From Alligator mississippiensis (taxonomy: Eukaryota; Chordata; Crocodylia; Alligatoridae), in assembly GCF_030867095.1 (NCBI RefSeq), contig NC_081824.1, positions 144,985,433 through 145,049,432 on the forward strand: a stretch of 64,000 bases of DNA, read 5' to 3'. Below the pieces are notes generated by a model, which was not told where the DNA came from, ran no database searches, and was given only the letters and a program-made list of their open reading frames with translations. The first letter of the stretch is position 1, and each line of letters begins with the position of its first letter. The translations under genes and the position numbers were made by a program. Of the stretch, positions 1 to 12,180 are shown one piece after another.

Positions 1-24
1 AATGCCTATAGTAGTCTCCTAAAC

Positions 25-356
25 CAGTGTTTCTTAACCTGTGGGTCACAATCCACAAGTGGGTCTCAAGACTACATGAAAGAGTTGTGAACAGACTTTA
101 AAAAATGGATCAACAAACTTTAAAAATGGATTCTCCTTTAAAGGAGAAAAAAAGGAAGCCGTTGCTTTTCCCTTGCAGGTTGTTCCAGCCTGCAAGGGGC
201 TGCTTAGGACTACTTGGGGGATTCCCCATACTCCACCCCCCCCAACCTACACAATGAGGGGCTGGGGCCTGGAGGCAGCAGTGAGGGGCACTGGGTCGAG
301 ACTGGCCGTTGATGTTTACAAATGGGTTCTGGTACAAAAAAGGTTGAGAACCACTG
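25..356. mobile_element. hAT-like MITE, about 330 bp
   Basis: The left end reads cagtgtttcttaacct and the right end is the inverse of cagtggttctcaacct, so 16 bp terminal inverted repeats bound the block. The interior is GC-rich with a C-run and no coding potential. CAGTGGTTCTCAACC-type termini are typical of non-autonomous hAT elements in amniotes. No clean 8 bp target duplication is visible, so the superfamily call rests on the termini only. Confidence 0.55.
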
Positions 357-673
357 GAGTAGACTACTAACATTTCCTATTTCCACCGAGCAGTGAACAC
401 AGAGGTGGGAGTGATATTAAATAATGTAATGCAGAACCAGCTCTGGTATCTAATTGATATCATCTCCCCAGTGGGCAATGATCTGAATTAGAGTAGATAC
501 AGATTCCAGACTTGTGGATCTGAGTAGCTCAGCCCACCCCAGGCATTAATACTGACCTACACAGTGATCTGAAACAGAAGACTCTGGGCAAACCCATCAC
601 TGCTGTGTGTTTTGTTTTGCATTTTGTGATGGTACAAATAAACTTTTCTCATTTGTTTATTTCCTTCGTCCAG

Positions 674-865
674 GCACCCTGTGGGCAGATGAAGAGTCTA
701 GTCAGAAACTAAGTAAAGCACTTTCCTGCACCTTTCCACAACTAAGAGAAGATAAAACCACCTTTTCTTCCAGAGCTTCTCCAGCACACTCGGAGCCCAC
801 TGAGAAACCAAAGCACATCAAGACTAAATTACAGCTGGTGGATTTAGCTGGTAGTGAATGTGTTG
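674..865 (+). CDS. KIF25: KIF25 coding exon with switch II
   Basis: A pyrimidine-rich tract and CAG at 671-673 precede the exon, and GTGAG follows at 866. The first two bases finish a codon from an upstream exon and the last base starts a Gly codon. The exon encodes a variable Ser/Lys-rich stretch and then [12 protein letters not shown], the kinesin switch II core that senses the gamma-phosphate of ATP. Confidence 0.88.
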
Positions 866-3800
866 GTGAGGATATATTTTTATGACAATGCTGTTTTGAC
901 TTACAGGCATGATTGTTTGAAAGGGAGTAGCTGGGTTTAGCTTATTAACTAAGGGCTTGTGCTACCCTACTTCTTCATAGAAGGTGATTTAGACTCATGC
1001 ATCCAGACTGTACTGATGCCACTGCATCTGATTTACCACTGTATTATTCTAGCTTTACACTGATATTATGTCATTGAAAATACCATGTAAAATGAATTAA
1101 CACTGCAAATAGTTGGGCCCAGGCAAGCACAGTAGAATTGTGGTAAGTACAGCATTTGTTCAGACTGTTCTATACAGTTGTAATAGACTAGTATAGTTCA
1201 TATATATGTAAAAAAATTAGCATATTCTTATTTTTCATAGAAGTGTTCATGAATTATTTGACTATACTAACTGCTATAATGATCGATGTCACTGTGTGTA
1301 GTTTTCCTGCCTACTTGAGAAAAAATCTTGGAGGAAATTGGTGTGTTGAAAAGATAATACTGTTTTTTTTGTTTATTCAGCACGTTCCTTTTCCTCCTCC
1401 TCTATGTGCACAGTAATTTAAAAAACTTTATTATTTCCTAAAGGACAAGCTTTCTTACTAAGAAAAGCCATGCAGCCAAATGTACCATTCCAGAAATAAT
1501 GTTTTGAAAACAAAACCCGTATTATGAAAGAGTCCTTTACATTACTGCCAAGAGCTCTTTCTTCTGGTCACTGTTAACTTTTGTTCTATAAAAAAACATA
1601 ACGGGATATGTTATTTTTTTAATATGCTGTCAGTGTTAGAAACTATTTGATAAACATGAAATTGAGCAGTACCGCATGTTTGTCTGTTCCCTCCACTCAA
1701 GCAGGGTCCAGGCATGTGCTATTTTATGTACTTACTGGACCCAATCCTCAGGTAGCGTAAAGTGATATAACCCCACTGCAGTAGCCTCAATATGCTGGTG
1801 CTGATTTATACCAATGAAGATCTGGTCCAACATATGCAGCGGACTAGATTCTGCTATTGATTCTGGTGGTGAAAATCTAAAGACATTAAAATTACCTTGG
1901 AGTTAGACTGCTTTACCAGAGAGCAGATTTTAACCCAGTATCTTCTGAGCACTGAGGTTTTGAGCAAAGTTAAATGAAAAACAATTTTGTCAGGATTACC
2001 TGCATGTCTACACTGTTTACAAGTACCGTTTCCCTTCAGCTTGATAGTTCTTTTTACAGTCATCCAGAATGATCTTTTTTAATCATTTTCACATTGTTGT
2101 TTGTGAGCCAAGTTGCTAGTTCTTAGAGAACACTATCAAACCTCCTTATAAATCTATCCTAAGGGGTAGGGGTTCACTTTGAAAACGTGGGCAAGTGTGG
2201 CGAGTCAGATCTTGGTTCAGCCATCACGTAAAGCCATAAGGGGAAATAAGATCCTTCCTCACTGCCACCAGCATCTGTATGGGATTTCTCTGTCTCTGCT
2301 GCAATCATGGCAAATGAAGGAGATTGGCACTCTGGTACTGACAAGTGTTGGCAGCACATTATTACCCTACTAGCAGCAGCCATGAAGGAGTGCAGAAGGG
2401 ATTGTCCCTGCTAGGGGTTGTCTACCCATAGAATTGCAAATACAACTAAAGGCCTGAGATGTTGTATCAATTTAGTTAAACTTGTGCAGACTAAGCCAGA
2501 GAGAGACAGTTCCTTTCTTGGGTTGCTCCTGGGGCACTGCAACCATGTTCTTCCTTTTACATGGAGCCAGAACACAAAGTACAATGCAACCCTTCATGTA
2601 AAACTACTACAAGGGATTATACTATGACTCTCTGTATCTTTTAGAGACTAGAAAACATAAATACCCATCACATTAACAGCCCACTTCATGTCCAGCATAT
2701 GATCCTTGTCATCTTGACCTGGCATCCCATCAATTAAGCAGATTGATGCCACTTCCTCTTCTGGCCTGGGAGATATCTATTAATAGATGACTACTGGAGG
2801 AAATGGTATATGATCTTACTTCAGACTCATTTGGAACCAGAGTCCCACGGCTCTAGACCACTGTCTTGCTGAATTGTCTTCGGGTCTTTTCTCTGGATCC
2901 AGGCTACAAAGTTTTTACTTTTTTACTTGCAGAACTACAGTCTTGCTGGCGAAACATTGAATAGTGAGTCCGTACCCAAGGCTCCTAGGGAAGATAGCTA
3001 AACCATCCTTTCTGCAAGGCTTTTGCTGTTCTCCGTCAGCTGGAAGGCAGGCACAAACACTCTCAGACTTCGGCTGTCTTTAATAGCTCCTTCACCAGCT
3101 GGTGCCTCCCAGGGTGCAGTTCACACTACAAAGCTGGTGGAGCCACTGTAAATGCATAGATATGCCCAGGCTCTGGCGATGTAACAGTGGAGGCAGCTAT
3201 CTAGTGCTGGAAGTTCTGGCGGTTTGAGTATGAAAAAGACCTGGATCAATGGCCTGATCACAATATATATGGACACAGGGTATATGGTACAGCCAGTAAG
3301 GTCTTCTTATGGATGAGAAATAAATCAGGATTCTGCACTGTGGCCAAGCATTGAAGATCCCTCAGCACGTTGCTTGGGAAGTGGAGTATTGCTACGTGTT
3401 GTTCAACAATACAGTGTCACTGTGTAATTAAGCAGCTGCTGCATTTTGCCTCAGAGATGGAGAGCCCTCAGGTCACCTTTCTCCATTTATCTTTAAATGT
3501 GGTATTAAAACAAAAATGTTAGCTATTAACGTTAACAATAAACAATACGCTGTACATAGAGCCTTTGTACATAGATGCCTATAGCCAGCAAAGAAGCTTT
3601 GACTTATTCTTATTGTTATTTTCTTTTCTACTCAATTAGGCATGTCTGGAGTGACTGGAGCAGCCCTGAGAGAGACCTCATTCATTAATCGCAGCTTGTC
3701 TGCTCTGTCGGATGTCCTTGGAGCAATATCAGAGCAGCGCTATCACATTCCTTATCGAAACAGCAAACTAACCCACCTACTCCAGGACTCCATAGGTGAA

Positions 3801-6800
3801 AATTTCTTTTCCTTTTTCCAAAACTTGACCTTGCATTTTTATTAAGAAAATACTTAAGGTTTTGGGTTAGGGGTTGCCTTAGCTTATTTTTTGTTTGTTT
3901 CTTCACATGTTTTGATGTTTTCCCAAATGAGGTTGTATATAAGGCCATCCTTAGCAGACTGGCTGATGGCAACATCCTGAGGGATAGCCAACATGGGTTT
4001 GTTACGGGTAGGTCTTGTTTGACCAATCTCATTTCCTTTTACGACCATGTGACCTAGCACCTGAACAACAGGGAAGAGATTGATGTCTTATATCTTGACT
4101 TCAGAAAAGCCTTCAGTCTGGTATCCCATGATCACCTCTTGGTAAAACTGGCAAACTGCAGCCTCGGCCTCACCACGATCCACTGGCTGGGGAACTGGTC
4201 CTGTAGTAGGACCCAGAGGGCAGTGGTTGATGGAAGTCAATTGTCATGTGCTGTGACCAGTGGGGTCCCTCAAGGCTCTGTCCTAGAGCCTATACTATTT
4301 AACATTTTCATCAATGATGTAGACATTGGTGTCATAAGCGGACTGGCCAAGTTCGCCAGCAACACCAAACTCTGAGGACAGGAGGGCGATCCAGACAGAC
4401 CTTGACAGGCTGGGAAATGGGCAGACGAGAACCTGATGGTGTTTAACACTGAAAAATGCAAGGTTCTCCACTTTGGGAGGAAAAACCTGCATCATACTTA
4501 TAGGCTCAGCAGTGCTATGCTGGTTAGCACTACAGATGAAAGGGACTTGGGGATCACGATTGACCACAAGATGAACATGAGCCTTCAGTGTGATGCTGCA
4601 GCTAGTAAAGCGAGCAAAACACTGGCTTGCATCCACAGGTGCTTCTCAAGCAAATCCCAGGACGTCATTCTTACGTTGTACTCAGACTTGGTGAGGCCGC
4701 AGCTGGAGTACTGCATCCAGTTTTGGGCTCCACAGTTCAAAAAGGATGTGGAAGAGCTTGAGAGGGTGCAGAGGAGAGCCACGCGCATGATCAGAGGTCA
4801 GGAAAACAGACCTTATGATGAGAGGCTGAGAGCTCTGGGACTCTTCAGCCTGGAAAAGCGCAGGCTCAGGGGTGATCTGGTGGCCACCTATAAGCTTATC
4901 AGGGGTGCCCATCAGGATCTGGGGGAACGTCTGTTCACCAGAGCACCCCAAGGGATGACAAGGCCGAACGGTCACAAACTCCTCCATGACTGTTTCAGGC
5001 TGGACATAAGGAAGAACTTCTTTACTGTCTGAGCCCCCAAGGTTTGAAAAAGACTGCCACTAGAGGTGGCTCAAGCACCCACTTTGAATGCCTTCAACAG
5101 ACATTTGGATGTTTATCTTGCTGGGATCCTATGATCCCTGCTGACTTCCTGCCCCGGGGCAGGGGGCTGGACTCGATGATCTTCTGAGGTCCCTTCCAGC
5201 CCTAATGTCTCTGAATCTATGAATCCAGCATTATAAGTCTAGCAGTGTTTCTGGAAGAGGTTGTATAGGAGGGCATAAAAAGGCACTGGAAATCAGAAAT
5301 CTATTCTGAACTCTCTTAATGATTTGTGTAAGCCGTTTTAACTTTATTCAGTGTTGGTTTTATGTGCTGGTAAGTTTTCTATACCTACTTCATTGGATTC
5401 TGAAATGCTTAATTAATTTAAGATTTAACTTCAAGTACGTTTTAAAATTAAGCTTAATTAATCCACTGTTTGGATTATACAAGTATCAGAAATGTTCAGA
5501 TTTCCTGGCTCCTCTTGCTGCATATAGAACACAATGCCCAAATAGTATATGGAGATCCTAGAGCATGCACTTAAGTTCTCTGGTACATCTCCTGTTTGAG
5601 CTTGTGTGTGCACCTCTTCTCTAACATTTCATTGAAGTGCACACTGGCAGTAAGTAACATGAGTGCAACTCACTGGTGAGCATATGTTTCAGGTTGGTCC
5701 CCTGCTGTCTGATCCACCCAGGGATTGTCTACACATGCACTTTATTGTTCATTAATGTGCAGTAGGGCTGTGCCAAAAAACACCATTCATTTCGACAGGA
5801 CAGTGTTTCGTTTTGGGTTTTGTTTCGTTTTGAATCACTGTTCCGTTTCGTTTCATCGAAACTGTTTCTCTGTTTCAACACTTGACATTTCACTCACAGG
5901 CTATAATGGGGAAGCATAAAACTGCCTATAACTTTGTAATTTTTTTGGCAGATTTGGATGAAAACAGCAGGGATGGTAGACCCTTCTGAGGGCATGAAGC
6001 CTGCCCTTTTGAGGGCATGAAGCCTGCCAAATTTCAAGGAGATAGATATAGGGGTTTCTGGGAAACTGCACCTCAAGCTGCTGACAAGCAAAACTTGTGA
6101 CGTGTGACTTTGTGTGTGTTAAGGCTCCTCACCCTCACTGGTGCTAGGGCCTGTATACAGCATGGTAGTGTGGCCCAGTGAGGCCTCCTCCACCCCTACA
6201 GCCTCAGCCTGGTCCACCACTTTAAATGACAACAGGTAATAACTTAGTAAGCACCCCAGTAGCAATAGCAGCATCTCCAGGCAGCCAAACTGTCACAGTC
6301 AATATCAGAGCAGTCCTTCCTCCCTTCCCCCTCCCTCTCCTTACTTTAGTTTCTGTTTCCCTGCAGGCAAGCCCAGCTTAAGCTTCGAAACTTGAAATGT
6401 TTTGAAACTTTCAAAATGTTTTGACTGCCCTTGTTTTGTTTCAAGGCTGTTTCGAAGCCCTTCGTTGTGTTTTGATTTCACTGCTTGAAATGAGTTGAAA
6501 CAGCATTGAAATGAAACAGCCACCAAAATTCACACAGCCCTAATGTGTACTAAAGCATCACCGTCTACGTGTGTGCAGTGAATACTGCACAGTAGATCAA
6601 TTTAAAGCACCATTTGCTAGCACTGATAGATACAGGCACTAGAAAATGACACTTTAAACTAATGTGCTGAAGCACATATGTAGACTATGACTGGGAGCAA
6701 TTTGCTCCCTGTCAGCCCAGGCAGCAGGGGACCACAACTTCTGCCTGGCTAAGCCCCGAGCTCGGTGGGGGTGAGGGGGGAGCTGTCGCAGCAGCTTCCA

Positions 6801-8707
6801 TCTATCCAGGGGCAGCTCCCAGCCATACAGCACTCAGAGTTAGCCCCAAAATATTGGGGGTGGGGGGCAGCGATCTCTTTAAGCTGCATGGCGTGTTCAG
6901 CCACACAGGTGAGCTCATGCTGCACTGCCAGGCGCACCTGCGCGGCTGTGCATGCCACATAGCTTAGAGGGAATGCTGTGGGGGGAGTTGTTACAGCAGG
7001 TCCTAGTTGTCTGGGGGCAGCTCCCAACCCCCCAGAGCCCACACAGGTGGGAGCTGCTCTGACAACTCCCCCCTCACCCTTTGGAGCCCAGGGCAGACCT
7101 CTGTACCCCTTGCCAGCCTGGGGCTGCCCCTGGAGCCCCTTGTTAGCCAGGGGCTGACACCCGAGGAATCCTGGAGCTCCCCCTGGCTGCTGCAGGGGGT
7201 CAGAGGAGGGCAGGAGCAGCCCTGGACTAGGCTGCTCCTGTCAGGCTCGATTTGCTCCTGACCTGGGCACATGTCTAGACATGCACCTAGGAGCAGTTTA
7301 ATGCACCTGAATTTACTGTGTGGTAAATTTTGGCACATCAGTTGTACATGTAGATGTGCCCACAGTGTATAAGTGAGAGTTTCCAGTTCAGTCCTTGGTG
7401 TGTTGACTAAGATGGTGGTAGCCCTCAGTACACAGATTTTTGAGAGGGTATCTCATAATAAGGACTTGGGGAGGGGGAAATACTGATTCTGAGCAAAATA
7501 TTTGTGAAAACATTTAGTGGAAATAAAAAGTGCCAGTTTTCTGAAGGTGGAAAGTAAGACAGGAAGGACTGGAGAGATTTCCACAAGCCTTGGAGTCAAG
7601 AGACCTAGGTGCTAATCCTGGTTCTAATACTGATCTTTGGATATATGACCTAAAGCAGTGGTGGCCAGCATTTTTGGCAGGTGTGCTATATATAAATTAA
7701 GCCCTGCCTCTAGGCTGAGTGCAGCTCTCATCCCTGACACCCAAAGGCACACCTGATGGAGTTTGCCCCTTGGGGCACTGGAATAGAGGCAGGGGATGCT
7801 GCTGCAAGATGAGGTGTCACTGTCAAGCACCAGGTTAACCCTTGCCTGGCCCTGCAACCTCCACTCTTTTATGTGGCAAGTGAGATTCCAAAGCCCTTAA
7901 TTCTGCGGCAGCTTCAGGGCCAGGCATGGCTTAACCTGGCTCTTGGCAGTGACACCTAGCACCTCCTCTTGCAGCAGCATCCTGTTTCCATAACTGGAGG
8001 TCGAGCTCCCCATCTAAACCCGACAGGCACCTTCCTTTACTGAGCTCCTGGGGCTTGCATGCCATGCCCAACAGCTACCTGTGCCACTTGTAGCATGTAC
8101 CATGGGTGGGCCAACCCTAACCTACAGTCTCTGAGCTGGAGTTTCCATCCAACAATAGCTTTTGACAATTAAAGGATCCCTTTCTTGAAGTACTTGCCTA
8201 CAAATGACATCTGCTTTTATAGTGATCTTACAACACATAGCAAAACTTAATGAAATGTCCAGATCCATCACATGCATGTGGACTTATTAATGCAATAGTA
8301 AAAGACAGTAAGGTCTGTATTATAAATTGTATAGTATGCTTGTTCTAACGTAAATGCTCAGGCGGCTAAAAGAGACGATTTCAGGTGGCTTTACTGTAAT
8401 GAGCTCGTGTATATTTAACAGCCCTGTTTATACGTAGTCCTCCAATGTACAGAACTGACAGCAGCCCACTCTGGCTGTTGTGCAGATGAACGTCAGCATT
8501 TCCTAACATGTTGAACATAAATATGCATGTGTGTTTCTTCTGTTTTTAGGGGGCGATGCTAAATTGCTGGTGATGCTCTGCGTCTCCCCCTGCCAGAAAT
8601 ATTTAGCGGAATCGCTGCAATCTTTGGGATTTGGAACGCGAGCTCGGCAAGTTCAGAGAGGACAAGTCAAGAAAAGAAATCTGCTGGTGTCAAGCAAATC
8701 CAAATAA
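674..8707 (+). CDS. KIF25: KIF25 kinesin-like protein, C-terminal part (three coding exons)
   Basis: This is the 3' part of a kinesin motor gene; earlier exons lie left of the window. Exons 674-865, 3640-3795 and 8550-8707 join in phase (split Gly codons at both junctions) to give 167 residues and a stop. In this fragment switch II DLAGSE is at residues 56-61, NRSLSAL at about 80-86, [13 protein letters not shown] at about 102-114, and [14 protein letters not shown] follows the second junction. The chain ends in a basic tail soon after the motor, so the motor lies at or near the C-terminus. Kinesins use ATP hydrolysis to move on or act on microtubules; human KIF25, as I recall it, is a kinesin-14-type protein linked to centrosome separation. 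The exact member is inferred from the short C-terminal tail after the motor and from convergent FRMD1 downstream. The residue after DLAGSE is Cys where most kinesins have Arg. Confidence 0.85.
866..3639 (+). other. KIF25: KIF25 intron
   Basis: The intron starts GTGAG and ends TTAG. I see no further exon and no clear full-length mobile element in it. It is mostly unique AT-rich sequence. Confidence 0.6.
3640..3795 (+). CDS. KIF25: KIF25 coding exon, NRSL and YRNSKLT region
   Basis: The exon follows TTAG and is followed by GTGAAA at 3796. It encodes [27 protein letters not shown] and [14 protein letters not shown]. These are the conserved kinesin segments after switch II, including the helix alpha-4/alpha-5 microtubule-binding surface. 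It joins both neighbouring exons in phase 1. Confidence 0.9.
3930..5222 (+). mobile_element. CR1 LINE fragment, sense orientation in KIF25 intron
   Basis: This is a 5'-truncated CR1 retrotransposon. Reading frames around 4040-5030 give [43 protein letters not shown] and [11 protein letters not shown], the usual reverse-transcriptase and C-terminal blocks. It ends near gaatctatgaat, a CR1-type 3' terminus. Stops and frameshifts interrupt it. The catalytic FADD box reads FASN, so this copy could not encode an active polymerase. Confidence 0.88.
5722..6693. mobile_element. MITE of the TGTCTACAC family, split by a second element
   Basis: The left end carries tgtctacacatgcac and the right end carries the inverse of agtctacatatgtgc. 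The same kind of terminus recurs at 11371, 22283, 29029 and 36879. The middle is occupied by the element at 5763-6542. No coding potential is seen. Confidence 0.5.
5763..6542. mobile_element. hAT-like element nested in a MITE
   Basis: It starts tagggctgtg and ends cacagccc-ta in inverted orientation. It is flanked by atgtgcag and atgtgtac (6 of 8 match), as expected for an aged hAT 8 bp target duplication. The interior is rich in TTTCG/TTTTG tracts. It carries an approximately 27 bp tandem duplication around 5975-6030 (gagggcatgaagcctgcc twice). Confidence 0.5.
6694..7365. mobile_element. Probable second TGTCTACAC-type MITE copy
   Basis: The right end reads gtacatgtagatgtgccc, the inverse of the family terminus. 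A palindromic acatgtctagacatg motif lies inside near 7270. The left boundary abuts the previous copy and is unclear. The interior is GC-rich with no coding potential. Confidence 0.35.
7575..8155 (+). repeat. MIR-type SINE interrupted by a hAT element
   Basis: The sequence gagtcaagagacctaggtgc then aatcctggttctaatactg up to about 7655 resembles the MIR body. After the insertion at 7656-8119 the text resumes with tctctgagctggagtttcc, the next MIR segment. The copy is degraded. Confidence 0.5.
7656..8119. mobile_element. hAT-like MITE with 8 bp target duplication, inside MIR
   Basis: The left end is cagtggtggcca and the right end is the inverse of tagggttggccc (9 of 12 match). The flanks are acctaaag at 7648-7655 and acctacag at 8120-8127, a 7 of 8 target duplication. 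The insertion separates two halves of a MIR-like SINE, which supports the boundaries independently. Confidence 0.6.
8550..8707 (+). CDS. KIF25: KIF25 last coding exon and stop
   Basis: The acceptor tgtttttag ends at 8549. The exon encodes [14 protein letters not shown], then an alpha-6-like segment [18 protein letters not shown], then a basic tail (KKRNLL) ending in SKSK and TAA at 8705-8707. The chain stops about 20 residues after the motor core, fitting a motor at the C-terminus. Confidence 0.9.
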
Positions 8708-8810
8708 AACCTAAGACTCTTGTGGATTAAAGTATTATTAATGAGTTCCTCAGCCTGAAATGTATCTTGTTGTCATAAAGCCATGCTTTTAGGTTTAGAC
8801 TGCCAGATAA

Positions 8811-8816
8811 AATAAA
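8811..8816 (+). promoter_or_regulatory. KIF25: Candidate KIF25 polyadenylation signal
   Basis: AATAAA lies 104 bases after the KIF25 stop codon. It is the first hexamer that does not overlap the stop and would give a short 3' UTR ending near 8830-8845. Confidence 0.5.
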
Positions 8817-8840
8817 CGCTCTTCAGTATAGTATTAGCAA

Positions 8841-9540
8841 GCCATAAACTTGCTGATTAATGTTCTGGTTCCAGAGATAACAAAAAGTATTGACAACAGC
8901 TACCAAGCGTGATGGATGGCATAGCATAAAAATACATCATGTTTTAGGGGAGCAACATCAAAACACAGTTTTAGGGCAACTGTTTAGATTTGGCAAATAA
9001 GTAGAACTAAGTCAACAGAGCACCGATTCCAGACAGTTCACATTGGAAGAGCTGCGCCTGCATCCTGTTATTTCAGTTGAAGATACAAATTTTCTATTAC
9101 TCTGCTTCATTTCAATATATTTTGTTTGATCTTTCAGCACGTCATTCTGCTGATGTGCTCATCTCTTTTGCCCCAAACATTCCTAATTTGTCACTAACTG
9201 CACAGTGGTGCAGGAACTTGCTAACTGAACTGAAGGATTTTCTCTCTCGCTTAAATATATAACTAGGGCACAGTAAGTTGGACCAAAGGGAAAAGACTAA
9301 GATACTGTTTTTCTGTTTGAAAACTCATCTTGATGTTTTGGCAGAAGGGAACACCTGAGTGACAAACCCAGAAGCAAGGGACAGATTGCCCAACTTTTAA
9401 AATTTGTGTTTCACTTTAAAGAGCAGGAGTGAAATTCAGGTCCCATTGAAGTCATAGGAATAGGATTTTACCCAATTTTTTAAAAATCAGATTTTTCAGT
9501 TTGCTGTTGCCCACTGATACAGAAGATGTGCTTGGGGAGA
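8841..9540. other. Intergenic, nothing recognised
   Basis: Sequence just past the proposed KIF25 polyadenylation point. No gene, RNA or clear repeat terminus is seen. Confidence 0.5.
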
Positions 9541-9993
9541 TGTAGGTGACCAGTTTTCAACTTGACCTATACCTGTCCTGGCTGATAAAAGCTAGCCAGG
9601 GGATACTGGGGCCACTGCTGGCAAGGGGTTGCAAGTTCTCTTTGGGAGGGTAAGGTGCTGAACATTATTGAGTCTGTAATAGTGTGGCTGCTACTCAAAA
9701 AATCATTGCTTGCTGCTAACTCTTCAGCTAATTATCAGCCTGTCTCCAACCTCCCCTTTGTAGAGAAGGTCATTGAATGAGTGGCTGCCTGATAGCTCCA
9801 GGCGCATGTGGATGCCATTGGATTCCCGGACACTTGTTAGTCTGGCTTTTGTCCTGGATATAGTGCAACGACTGCACTCATAGCCTTGGATGACAATCTT
9901 TTTCTGGAGATCAACATGGCAAACTGTACCCTGCTGATTTTACTAGATCTTTCAGGAGCCTTTGATGCAGTTGACCATGATATGCTGCTCAAG

Positions 9994-10755
9994 TAGGGGT
10001 GGGCAAAATATGGCCCATGGGCCAGATCCAGGCTGCCAAAAGGCTTTATCCAGCCCATGGCGGGCCCCTTGGCCCCACCTGGCCCAGGGGGCAGGCTGGG
10101 CTGTGGCATGTGCAGCCAGTCCCACCGCTCCTGGGTGTACAGTGGAGCTGGATCGGCATGCTAGCCAGACTCACTTCCCAGCAGCCACTGCTGCCAGACC
10201 CAGTCCCACTGCCTGTGCACCCCAGCCCATCTGCCCCACACCCACTACTGTGGGTGCCAAACAGGGCAGGCAGTCAGGCATGATCTTCATGGGGACCCCA
10301 GGACCCCCATGGGCAGGGTGTGTTTCGCTGGGCAGATGGGATGAGCCGAACCTGGGCAGGGAGCAGTAGCTGGGAGTGGGGCCAAGGCTGGTGACAGCAT
10401 AGGGCCATGTGGGGAGCAGATCGTGGCTTTGCCCCAGGCCCCTGTCCTGCGCTATCACCACCCCACAATCCCAGCCTTGCCTGCCCATCCCGCTCCCAGG
10501 TACCATTTCCCACCCATCCGCGGCCCCATCTCATCCGCCCAGCCAACTTCATCCTGCTCCAGGGGCTCAAAGCTGGTCCCCATGAAGACCCCACTTGCCT
10601 GCCTGCCCACCTGCTCCATCCAGTGCCCCTGGACAAGTCTAGTAATCTACCACTTAGGGAGTTTTGATGAGCTGGTGCGGGGTGCTGACCCGGCCTGCAG
10701 TAGCTCACGAAAACTCCCTAAGTGGCCCTCCAGCCCAAATAATTGCTCACACCTG
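9994..10755. mobile_element. hAT-like element inserted in the L2 LINE
   Basis: It begins taggggtgggcaaaatatgg and ends with the inverse of caggtgtgagcaattattt. The flanks tgctcaag and tggtaaag match at 6 of 8 positions. The L2 reading breaks after DHDMLLK and resumes beyond the right end. The GC-rich interior has no coding potential. The copy at 44189-44376 has similar termini. Confidence 0.6.
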
Positions 10756-11370
10756 TGGTAAAGTATTCACATGATCTGGTGGGACCTCTTTAAATTGCTT
10801 TTGATCTTTCCTAGGAGGTAGATCTCAGATGATAGTGATGGGCAAGTGCTCATCATTTTTTTTAGGACCTTTCTTGTGGAGTCCCCCCAGAGCTCTATCT
10901 TGTCACTTCCTATTCCATGTGTATATGAGGCCAGTGGGTGAGATTGTGTAAAGATGTGAAGCGAGGTGTTATCAATATGCTGATGATACCCAACCGTAGC
11001 CCTTTCTCATCTGACCCAAGCTTGCAGTCTCAGTCCTCCTCCAGCACCTGACTGGTGGGGATTGGAAGCAGGTGAGCCAATTGAAACAACAGGTAAGACA
11101 GAGGTGATGGTCGTGAGCAGAGCTCTTATCTTGGGAAGGGTGGGGAATTGGGACACCTATCATTGTTGGGGTTCAGCTTTCTCTTGTCACACCTCTTGGG
11201 ATGTTCCAGGATCTTCTGCTGCACCTGGGTCTTCAGATGACAGCGGTGGCTAGGAGCACCTTTCACCAACTCTGTCTGGTGAGAAAGCTGAATGCATCTC
11301 TTTCAGATTCAGATCTGGCCACCATCTGCCTTCATAACTTCAAATCTAGACTACTGCAATGTACTCTATG

Positions 11371-12180
11371 GGCACGTCCAAATGAGTGCACATGTACCTG
11401 TTGTGCTGTTTCAAAGCAATTTTCAACCTGGCCTGATGGTGTGGGGCGCATGGAGGCTGGAGCTGGCCCGGCCCCTCAATGGCACTTGGCTCCTGCCTGC
11501 AATGCCAGGAGCCCCAGGTGACAGCAAGAGTTGGCATGATTGTGCTTGAAGGCACACACCAACAGGCCGGGTCGGCTCTGCGTGCCTCATGGAGCCCCCC
11601 AGTCTCAGGCAGTGCCATGCACCACTGGGGGTTTTGCCAGCAGTGAGCCACGAGCGCTCTGATGGCCCACTGCTGGCTGCTGCTGTGGGGTGGGGAGGAG
11701 TGTGCTGTGCTGGAGGGGACCCACCCTTCTCATACAGTCCCCCCCACAATCCACCCACAGGCCCCCCACCCTCAGTTGCCCCCACCCCCACATCTTAGCT
11801 TACCTGGGACAGAGCCTGGGTCCGGGCTACTGTTGCCAGCCATGCCCCACTTCAATTTGCTCCAGGATGCTAAGGCAGCATGCTGGAGCAGCAGGGGCAC
11901 ACAGCAGGCATAGAGACACTCTGGCGAGGTGCTAGAGCTTCTCTCAGGAGGACCCAGCCTCCAGTTGCTTCAGGGCATGCTCCAGGAGTGCACCCTGTGC
12001 ATCTTTTTTCTGGCATTTTTTTTTTTTTTTGATACCGGGATTTTCTGGTATCAAGCTCAGAGTCCACACTGTAAACATGCAGCATGGAGAACATTTTTTC
12101 ATTCCAAACGTGCCTCTTGTGACATCTCAAATTGCTTTGAGATGCTGCAACAGGCATGTGCTTTCACGTCTGGACATGGC
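11371..12180. mobile_element. TGTCTACAC-family MITE inserted in the L2 LINE
   Basis: The left terminus ggcacgtccaaatgagtgc pairs with the inverse of the right terminus, ggccatgtccagacgtg. The bases ctatg occur on both sides (11366-11370, 12181-12185). The L2 text stops at LDYCNVLYG and resumes right after, which fixes the boundaries. A 14-base T tract lies inside near 12017. Confidence 0.55.
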
